This document shows positions 1 to 5,519 of a DNA stretch of 8,356 bases, in pieces. The position numbers and the translations under genes were made by a program. The stretch is from Bacteroidales bacterium. Its GTDB lineage: Bacteria; Bacteroidota; Bacteroidia; Bacteroidales; UBA932. How positions within the stretch are numbered: position 1 is the stretch's first letter; every line of letters starts with the position of its first letter. The stretch lies in contig SFPH01000195.1 of the NCBI GenBank assembly GCA_004552115.1, positions 1-8,356 on the forward strand, given 5' to 3'. Under the pieces are notes generated by a model that saw nothing but the letters and a program-made list of their open reading frames with translations, did no database searches and was not told the DNA's origin.

Positions 1-600
1 GCCTGCGGGACAGGTGATTTCAGCATTGCCATAGCCGAGGCAATGAGAAAGATTGCGAAGGACAGCTCTGATTCCGGCAAGGCCGATGCAATGGGCCACG
101 TCACCGGAGTTGACCTCTCCGAAGGAATGCTGGAGGTGATGAAGGACAAGGTTGCCAAGGCCGGACTGGAGGACTTGATATCCTGTGAGACAGGAGATTG
201 CGAGAATTTAAGATTTCCGGACAACAGTTTTGACCGTGTCACCGTGGCATTCGGAGTCAGGAATTTCGAGAACCGGGAGAAGGGCCTCAGGGAGATGCTT
301 CGTGTCCTCAAGCCGGGCGGAAAGCTCGTGATCCTGGAACTTTCGGTACCGTCCAACGCCTTCATGCGCTGGCTGTTCAACCTCTATTTCCTCCACATTC
401 TCCCGCTGATCGGCGGCAGCATTTCCGGGGACAAGGCCGCCTACAGATATCTTCCGGCCTCAGTCCTGAACTTCCCCGGCAAGAAGGAATTCAGCAGCAT
501 CCTGCGCGACTGCGGATATGCAGCCGTCAGCCACAAGGCCTTCACCCTCGGCATCTGCAGGATGTATGTCGGCATCAAGCCTCAGGAATCAACTCTTTAG
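1..600 (+). CDS. ubiE: Demethylmenaquinone methyltransferase UbiE/MenG, 5' end missing
   Basis: The gene runs in from the left edge: reading from base 1 gives 199 residues to the TAG at 598-600, and the family's usual length is about 240-250, so roughly 45-50 N-terminal residues are outside. The enzyme moves a methyl group from S-adenosylmethionine to demethylmenaquinone, the last step of menaquinone synthesis, at the cytoplasmic face of the membrane. The SAM-binding motif I (ACGTGDFS) is the first thing in the window, followed by the acidic GVDLSEGML strand (residues 36-44), FPDNSFD (72-78), FGVRNF (84-89) and the RVLKPGG motif (101-107). A UbiE-type C-terminal half follows (HILPLIGG, AYRYLP). 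A stretch of about 12 polar residues (about 20-31) before motif II looks like an insertion relative to E. coli UbiE. It is convergent with sufD and their stop codons overlap. Bacteroidales use menaquinone, so the menaquinone role is favoured over ubiquinone. Confidence 0.93.
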   Translation, partial: ACGTGDFSIAIAEAMRKIAKDSSDSGKADAMGHVTGVDLSEGMLEVMKDKVAKAGLEDLISCETGDCENLRFPDNSFDRVTVAFGVRNFENREKGLREMLRVLKPGGKLVILELSVPSNAFMRWLFNLYFLHILPLIGGSISGDKAAYRYLPASVLNFPGKKEFSSILRDCGYAAVSHKAFTLGICRMYVGIKPQESTL

Positions 601-1358
601 CCTCTGACGGCAGCCTCGACCTCGGCGGAGAGACTCTCCCTTTCCCGGGCGTCAGGGATGGCGGCAAGCACGGGAGCCAGGAATGAGATTATCTGAAGTA
701 TCCTGGCCTCATTTTCAGGGATTCCGCGGGAACGCATATAGAACTGCTCATCCTCATTGAGCTGGCCCACAGTTGCGCCGTGGGAGCATTTCACATCGTC
801 GGCATAGATTTCCAGCTGGGGCTTGGTCTCGGCATGGGCTGAGGAGGAGACCACCAGGTTGCGGTTGGTCTGATAGGCCTCGGTCTTCTGGGCATCCGGC
901 GCCACCACGATCTTTCCGAAGAAGCTGATGCGGGAAGAACCGCCGGCCACGCCGTTGAAAAGCTGGGTGGAAATGCATTCAGGCACACGGTGACGAAGGT
1001 CGGTGCGGATGGAAAGCCGCTCATCGGCATTGCAAAGATAGAGTCCTGAGATATGCACCTCGGAATGCGGGCCCACGATGTCGACGGCAATCCTGACATC
1101 GGCCGAAATGCCGGGCAGCACCACTATCACAATGTCGAGCCGGGCATCACCGCCAACCACGATATTGCTGAAAGGAAGCTCCTGAACCTGGCCAGACCCG
1201 GCATCCGGGCCAAGCGTATAAACCTTGCTTATCTTCTGGCCGTCAAGCACTTCCAATGTATCAGGGCCAATATAGACCGGAAGGTCCTGATAATGGCCGG
1301 CATCCTGTGCCGGAGAAGGGTCAAGGCGTGCAGGTATGGTATTGTCGTACTTTATCAT
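597..1358 (-). CDS. sufD: SufD, Fe-S cluster scaffold subunit, short form
   Basis: SufD pairs with SufB and with SufC in the SufBC2D complex, which builds Fe-S clusters in the cytoplasm. The protein is 253 residues, whereas E. coli SufD and most relatives are about 420-450. What is present is the beta-helix core and C-terminal domain: DAQKTEAYQTNRNL (about 155-168), LEIYADDVKCSHGATVGQL (182-200) and FYMRSRGI in the C-terminal helical part. C191 and H193 in the CSHG motif correspond to the conserved Cys/His pair of E. coli SufD (H360 is implicated in cluster assembly). The N-terminal helical domain and part of the helix are absent. The start is firm: ATG at 1358 lies two bases after the sufC stop (TGA-TT-ATG), so translational coupling is likely and there is no room for a longer N-terminus. 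No internal frame break is seen. The TAA stop at 597-599 overlaps the ubiE stop on the other strand. Confidence 0.88.
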   Translation of the reverse strand: MIKYDNTIPARLDPSPAQDAGHYQDLPVYIGPDTLEVLDGQKISKVYTLGPDAGSGQVQELPFSNIVVGGDARLDIVIVVLPGISADVRIAVDIVGPHSEVHISGLYLCNADERLSIRTDLRHRVPECISTQLFNGVAGGSSRISFFGKIVVAPDAQKTEAYQTNRNLVVSSSAHAETKPQLEIYADDVKCSHGATVGQLNEDEQFYMRSRGIPENEARILQIISFLAPVLAAIPDARERESLSAEVEAAVRG

Positions 1359-1360
1359 AA

Positions 1361-2110
1361 TCAGAAGATATCGTAGCCCTTTTCCTCAATCACGTCCACA
1401 AGCTCCCGTCCGCCTGTCTCGACAATCCGGCCCGCCTTCAGGACGTGCACGATGTCCGGGACAATGTAGTCCAGAAGCCTCTTGTAATGGGTAATGACAA
1501 TAGCCGATTTCTCAGGAGTATGGAGCGACCTGACTCCCTCGGCTACAATCCTGAGAGCATCCACGTCCAGGCCGCTGTCGGTCTCGTCGAGGATGGACAG
1601 GGTCGGGTCCAGCATTGCCATCTGGAAGATCTCATTGCGCTTCTTCTCTCCTCCGGAGAAGCCCACATTGACCTCCCTCTTGGAAAATTCAGGCTTCATC
1701 TGGACGAAAGCCATCTTTCCCTTCATAAGTTTCAGGAAGTCACCGGCTTTCATCGGCTCCTCCCCCGCAGCCTTGCGCCTGGAATTGATGGCCGTCTTCA
1801 TGAAGTTGGTGATGGAGACTCCCGGAATCTCGACCGGGTACTGGAATGACATGAAAATGCCGGCCCAGGACCTTTCCTCCGGGCTCATTGCCAGAAGATC
1901 CCGCCCCATAAACTCAATGCTGCCTTGCGTCACCGTGAACGAAGGCTTGCCTGCCAGGACGGAGGACAATGTGCTCTTGCCGGCCCCGTTCGGCCCCATT
2001 ACCGCATGGATCTCGCCCTTGCGGATGGTCAGGTCAATGCCCTTGAGTATTTCCTTGTCTCCTACAGAAGCGTGAAGTCCGCTGATCTGCAACAATATGT
2101 CATTTGCCAT
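1361..2110 (-). CDS. sufC: SufC, ABC-type ATPase of the Suf Fe-S assembly complex
   Basis: SufC is a soluble ABC ATPase that docks on SufB and SufD and drives conformational change during Fe-S cluster assembly; it is not a transporter subunit. At 249 residues it matches E. coli SufC (248). The Walker A motif GPNGAGKST is at 39-47, the Q-loop glutamine in SFQYPVEIPGV near residue 90, the ABC signature FSGGEKKR at 151-158, Walker B LSILDE at 171-176 followed by the D-loop SGLD, and the switch histidine in ITHYKR at 208. These SufC-type sequences (VNVGFSGGEKKRNE, DYIVPDIVHVL) separate it from importer ATPases. The frame is intact along its whole length. Its stop is two bases before the sufD start, and 27 bases separate it from the pnuC stop upstream, so it should be on the same transcript as both. 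Confidence 0.97.
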   Translation of the reverse strand: MANDILLQISGLHASVGDKEILKGIDLTIRKGEIHAVMGPNGAGKSTLSSVLAGKPSFTVTQGSIEFMGRDLLAMSPEERSWAGIFMSFQYPVEIPGVSITNFMKTAINSRRKAAGEEPMKAGDFLKLMKGKMAFVQMKPEFSKREVNVGFSGGEKKRNEIFQMAMLDPTLSILDETDSGLDVDALRIVAEGVRSLHTPEKSAIVITHYKRLLDYIVPDIVHVLKAGRIVETGGRELVDVIEEKGYDIF

Positions 2111-2137
2111 AAGAATATGCTGTCTGTTAGATGTTGT

Positions 2138-2797
2138 CTATGCGTTCTTGCGGTAGAGTCTTGCCCAGGTAATCAGCGACCAGATGCCGTTGATGAGGTA
2201 GAGGGAGCATACTACCGGCATGAAAATGTGGCCTACGGATATGTGGAGGATGAGCTGGGAGATGTTTACCATCAGCCAGGCTATCCAGCAATCCCATTTC
2301 TTCAGGGCCGAGAGGAACTGGGCCACGAGAATCAGGATGGTCACGCAGGCGTCGAGGTACGGAACCGGGTCGGAAGGGAATCTGCCCGGGAATACGGCAT
2401 TGCCTATGAGGCTTATGAACCAGCCCCATACGCCGGCGAGGATGAAGATGGAGGCTATGGCAATGATGCGCTGCCGCCACCCCAGCATTGTCACTTTCAA
2501 TGCGGAACTGTCGTCGAAACTCTGCTCCCCGGACTTCGGATGAGTCCAGCGGTAATGCCCCAATATATTGATTCCCAATGATATGGGCTGAAGAATAAGA
2601 TTGGCGTAGAGGTTCTTGTTCCAGAACATCAGGAAGAGGAGGGCGGAGTAGAGATAGCCCACCCAGAAATTGTACTTGCTGTTCCTTCCGGCAAGGAAGA
2701 CGCAGGTCAGACCCGCCAGTGACGTGAGCAGGTCAATGAGAAGTACCGGGGTATCTCCGCCGATTGTGAACAATGTGTAATTTATCCAGTTCATCAT
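2138..2797 (-). CDS. pnuC: PnuC-family nicotinamide riboside transporter
   Basis: PnuC is an inner-membrane facilitator that takes up nicotinamide riboside, which is then trapped by phosphorylation and used for NAD synthesis. The product is 219 residues and very hydrophobic, with about seven membrane segments (roughly 16-36, 43-58, 63-80, 108-131, 148-165, 168-186 and 193-213). Family features are FWVGYLYSALLF in the second segment, the Asp of YLDACVTILILVAQFL near residue 149, and the C-terminal WDCWIAWLMVN motif, whose Trp and Asn residues (about 168-178) fall where PnuC lines its substrate site. I chose the ATG at 2797; an in-frame TTG lies at 2803, and a second ATG follows directly at 2794. 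No strong ribosome binding site is visible. The related PnuT and PnuX carriers move thiamine or riboflavin, so the substrate is inferred from the closest family resemblance; no TPP or FMN riboswitch is seen. Its position between sufB and sufC is unusual. Confidence 0.85.
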   Translation of the reverse strand: MMNWINYTLFTIGGDTPVLLIDLLTSLAGLTCVFLAGRNSKYNFWVGYLYSALLFLMFWNKNLYANLILQPISLGINILGHYRWTHPKSGEQSFDDSSALKVTMLGWRQRIIAIASIFILAGVWGWFISLIGNAVFPGRFPSDPVPYLDACVTILILVAQFLSALKKWDCWIAWLMVNISQLILHISVGHIFMPVVCSLYLINGIWSLITWARLYRKNA

Positions 2798-2799
2798 TT

Positions 2800-4254
2800 T
2801 CAATTATCTACGTTAATGCGGCCTTTGGCCTGAAGCCTATCCCACAGAGCCTTCCAGCGATACCTGAAGCAGCTTCTGGGGCTCAGGACCTCGCGGGCAT
2901 AGCCGTTTACTATCAGGCCGACAGCTTCTTCCGGGCCGATGCCCCTCTGGTTGCAGTAGAAAAGCTGGTCCTCGCTGATCTTGGACGTGGTGGCCTCGTG
3001 TTCGACCACAGCCGTGGAATTGTCCGTCCGTATATCCGGGAAGGTGTGGGCACCGCAGAGCGAACCTATCAGGAGGCTGTCGCACTGGGAGAAATTCCTT
3101 GCTCCGGCAGCTCCCGGAAGCATTCTCACAAGGCCCCTGTAGCTGTTCTGGCTATGCCCGGCCGATATGCCCTTGCTGACAATGCGGCTTCTGGTGTTCC
3201 TTCCGGCGTGAATCATCTTCGTGCCGGTATCCGCCTGCTGGTAATTGTTGGTCACGGCCACGGAATAGAACTCCGAGGAGGAATTGTCCCCCTTCAGTAT
3301 GGTGCTCGGATATTTCCAGGTTATGGCGGAGCCCGTCTCGACCTGGGTCCAGGACAGATGGGCTCCCTCGTGGCATATTCCCCTCTTGGTCACAAGGTTG
3401 AGAATGCCTCCGCGGCCCTCGGCATCACCCGGATACCAGTTCTGCACGGTGCTGTACTTGACATCGGCATCCTTCATGACCACGATTTCCACCACTGCGG
3501 CGTGAAGCTGGTTCTCGTCGCGCATAGGGGCTGTGCAGCCTTCCATATAGCTGACGTAAGAGCCTTCGTCGGCCACAATCAATGTCCTCTCGAACTGGCC
3601 CGTGCCCTTGGCGTTGATACGGAAATATGAGGAGAGTTCCATCGGGCAGCGCACCCCCTTCGGGATGTAGCAGAATGAGCCGTCGCTGAATACGGCCGAA
3701 TTCAGGGCGGCGAAATAATTGTCCCCGGCAGACACCACCGTGGCCAGATATTTCCGGACAAGGTCAGGGTGCTCCTTCACGGCCTCGCTGAACGAGCAGA
3801 AGATGATTCCCTTGTCAGCCAGTTCCTTACGGAATGTCGTGGCCACCGAAACCGAGTCGAACACGGCATCGACGGCAGCCACGCCGGCCAGGACCTCCCT
3901 CTCTTTCAGAGGAATGCCGAGCTTGTCGAAGGTCTCGGCCAGCTTCGGGTCAATCTCCTTCGGCCTGTCAGCATCCTTCTTCGGGGCTGCGTAATATATG
4001 ATGTCCTGATAGTCAATATGCGGCATATCCAGGTGACCCCATTCCGGGGCCTCCATCGCCTGCCATTTCCGGAATGCGTCGAGACGGAAGTCCAGAAGCC
4101 ACTGCGGCTCCCCCTTCCTCTCGGAAATCATCCTGACAATGTCCTCGTTCAGGCCTTTCGGGATGAATTCCTGCTCGACGTCGGTGACGAAACCCTCCTT
4201 GTATTCCTTGGCGGTTATGTCCCGGAGCAATTCCTTTTCTTCGTTTATATCCAT
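2800..4254 (-). CDS. sufB: SufB, Fe-S cluster scaffold subunit, with altered C-terminus
   Basis: SufB accepts sulfur from the SufE/SufS-type donor and hosts the nascent Fe-S cluster. The open frame gives 484 residues (E. coli SufB is 495). Key residues are kept with a constant offset of 14 from E. coli: C240 (YMEGCTAP; E. coli C254), C391 ([10 protein letters not shown]405) and E420 ([10 protein letters not shown]434). [14 protein letters not shown] and [14 protein letters not shown] are typical. After GYAREVL (residue 457) the frame departs from the family: the expected segment of about 11 residues (LPMEFAVEA type) is missing and a foreign 27-residue tail follows to the stop at 2800-2802. 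The true ending, [13 protein letters not shown] plus TAG, is present in another frame at 2837-2878. The missing piece belongs to the helical domain that binds SufC, so function may be impaired if the change is real. The ATG at 4254 is six bases after the aroC stop. Confidence 0.93.
   Translation of the reverse strand: MDINEEKELLRDITAKEYKEGFVTDVEQEFIPKGLNEDIVRMISERKGEPQWLLDFRLDAFRKWQAMEAPEWGHLDMPHIDYQDIIYYAAPKKDADRPKEIDPKLAETFDKLGIPLKEREVLAGVAAVDAVFDSVSVATTFRKELADKGIIFCSFSEAVKEHPDLVRKYLATVVSAGDNYFAALNSAVFSDGSFCYIPKGVRCPMELSSYFRINAKGTGQFERTLIVADEGSYVSYMEGCTAPMRDENQLHAAVVEIVVMKDADVKYSTVQNWYPGDAEGRGGILNLVTKRGICHEGAHLSWTQVETGSAITWKYPSTILKGDNSSSEFYSVAVTNNYQQADTGTKMIHAGRNTRSRIVSKGISAGHSQNSYRGLVRMLPGAAGARNFSQCDSLLIGSLCGAHTFPDIRTDNSTAVVEHEATTSKISEDQLFYCNQRGIGPEEAVGLIVNGYAREVLSPRSCFRYRWKALWDRLQAKGRINVDN
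2837..2878 (-). pseudogene. sufB: Out-of-frame original C-terminus of SufB
   Basis: This frame encodes [13 protein letters not shown] followed by TAG at 2837-2839. It is the near-invariant ending of SufB (E. coli ends QKLLAVSLEHSVG). It is one frame away from the rest of sufB. Five bases (2879-2883) lie between the last in-frame family residue (Leu of EVL, 2884-2886) and the CAG codon here, where the family normally has about 11 codons. A deletion of about 28 bases, which is 1 modulo 3, would explain both the shortening and the frame change. Confidence 0.85.
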
Positions 4255-4260
4255 AAATTC

Positions 4261-5328
4261 TTATATTCTCTTCATCAAGTCGGCGAGGACGATTGCCGTC
4301 ATCGCTTCCACTACAGGAGGGGTCCTGAGGGCGAAGCAGGCGTCGTGCCTGCCGGGGATGGAAAGTTCATCCATCTCACCCTTTGCAAAATTGAATGTCT
4401 TCTGCGGCTTCCCTATGCTGGAGGTAGGCTTGAAGGCTACCCTGAACACGATCGGATTGCCGTTGGTGATGCCGCCGTTCACTCCGCCGGCCCCGTTCTT
4501 GGACGGATGCACGCTGAGATGCAGGCTGACATCGCCGCCTTCGACATTGTCGAACGGGTCATTGTGCTCAGAACCCTTCATTCTGGCCGCCTCGAATCCG
4601 TCTCCGAATTCTATGCCACGGACTCCCGGGATGGAGAAGATGGCGTGGGAAATCAGGGACTCGACCGAGTCGAAGAACGGTTCTCCGAGGCCGGCAGGGA
4701 CCTTGGACGCCACGCATTCCACTATTCCTCCGATGGAGTCACGCTCACGCATTGCATTGGCAATCACGTCCTTCCATATCACGGAAGCCGGGATTTCAGA
4801 CTCCGGCAATCCATTCCTGTCCTCGTCCGTCAATGTCGCCAGAGCCTCGGTCCTGGACATTCCGCCCACCTCGATGAGGCTGGCACGCACGTCGCAGACA
4901 CACATTTTCTTGGCCACGACTCCCGCCGCCACGATCGGCAGAGTAAGCCTTCCGGAGAAATGTCCGCCGCCTCTCGGATCGTTGAAATCCATCCACTTCA
5001 CGCTGGCGGTATAGTCGGCATGGCCCGGACGCGGCATGTCATTGAAAAGCTTGTAATCCCCGGAGCGGGTATTCCTGTTCCTGAAAATGATGGCAAGAGG
5101 GGCTCCCGTGGTGAATCCCTCATATATTCCGCTGAGGATCTCGGGAATGTCGGCCTCGATTCTCGGGGTCGTGCCCTTTGGCCCGCTTTTCCTGCGGAGA
5201 ATGTCCTCCGTGAAATCCTCGATACCGAGAGGGAGGCCCGGCTGAACTCCGTCAAGCACGACGCCTATCGCATCGCCGTGGGATTCTCCGAAAATGGAGA
5301 CTCTGAATTTGCTGCCGAATGAATCCAT
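4261..5328 (-). CDS. aroC: Chorismate synthase AroC
   Basis: AroC removes phosphate from 5-enolpyruvylshikimate-3-phosphate to give chorismate, the last shikimate-pathway step, using reduced FMN without net redox change. The product is 355 residues (E. coli 361). FGESHG is at 13-18 with the catalytic-site His17, the RRKSG...TTPR region is at 45-56, RPGHADYT at 100-107 with the second conserved His103, RGGGHFSGR at 119-127 and SIGG (DSIGGIVE) in the middle. The C-terminal FKPTSSIGKPQ and GRHDACFALR motifs are complete. The usual NHAGG sequence reads NGAGG here, a single His-to-Gly difference. I chose ATG at 5328 because it gives the canonical start MDSFGSKFRVSIFGESHG and lies eight bases after the in-frame aroA stop (5337-5339). 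A longer reading to 5391 would run into aroA. The frame is intact. Confidence 0.96.
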   Translation of the reverse strand: MDSFGSKFRVSIFGESHGDAIGVVLDGVQPGLPLGIEDFTEDILRRKSGPKGTTPRIEADIPEILSGIYEGFTTGAPLAIIFRNRNTRSGDYKLFNDMPRPGHADYTASVKWMDFNDPRGGGHFSGRLTLPIVAAGVVAKKMCVCDVRASLIEVGGMSRTEALATLTDEDRNGLPESEIPASVIWKDVIANAMRERDSIGGIVECVASKVPAGLGEPFFDSVESLISHAIFSIPGVRGIEFGDGFEAARMKGSEHNDPFDNVEGGDVSLHLSVHPSKNGAGGVNGGITNGNPIVFRVAFKPTSSIGKPQKTFNFAKGEMDELSIPGRHDACFALRTPPVVEAMTAIVLADLMKRI

Positions 5329-5336
5329 ATCTATGT

Positions 5337-5519
5337 TCAGAATAGTTTGCCGAAAAGTTCCCCAAATGTAGGGAAGGATTTGGCAACACATTGTGTATCA
5401 TCTATTTCTATAGGACTGTCAGCACCGATTCCGGCCACTCTCAGGGCCATTACCATGCGGTGGTCGTGATGCGAGGTGAAGCTGCCTCCCCTGAGCAGGG
5501 TATGCGTGAGGCCCGGCAA
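5337..5519 (-). pseudogene. aroA: Out-of-frame C-terminal segment of EPSP synthase (AroA)
   Basis: About 60 residues of the EPSP synthase C-terminus continue here, one base out of register with the main aroDA frame. GGSFTSHHDHRMVMAL holds the conserved DHR arginine, and DDTQCVAKSFPTFGELF holds the conserved Lys before the FP motif; both normally bind phosphoenolpyruvate. The stop is TGA at 5337-5339, eight bases before aroC, which is the spacing expected of the original gene end. The frame change lies near 5510-5520 (coding strand GCGAAAATTGCCGGGCC). Compared with E. coli or B. subtilis AroA, the stretch between the KMGV strand and HHDHR is about 5-8 residues short, so a small deletion of about 14-26 bases fits better than a lone inserted base. 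Confidence 0.85.

Noticed and set aside
1925..2581. 218-codon open frame on the + strand, opposite sufC and pnuC
   Set aside because: It spans two opposing conserved genes and its protein has no domain signal.
2798..2803. TTG at 2803 as the pnuC start
   Set aside because: An ATG two codons later is more likely, and the two extra residues add nothing conserved.
2820..2830. GGCCTTTGGCC palindrome between sufB and pnuC as a terminator
   Set aside because: It has four-base arms with a three-base centre and no following T-run. The neighbouring genes look co-transcribed.
2773..3630. 285-codon open frame on the + strand, opposite sufB
   Set aside because: Shadow of the sufB frame, with no recognisable domain and low-complexity composition.
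3769..5322. 517-codon open frame on the + strand, antisense to sufB and aroC
   Set aside because: It lies opposite two clearly recognisable conserved genes and crosses their boundary. Its translation shows no family motif, and long antisense frames are common in GC-rich codon usage.
5329..5391. Upstream start for aroC adding 21 residues
   Set aside because: The extra residues are the aroA 3' end read in another frame. The ATG at 5328 gives the canonical AroC N-terminus.
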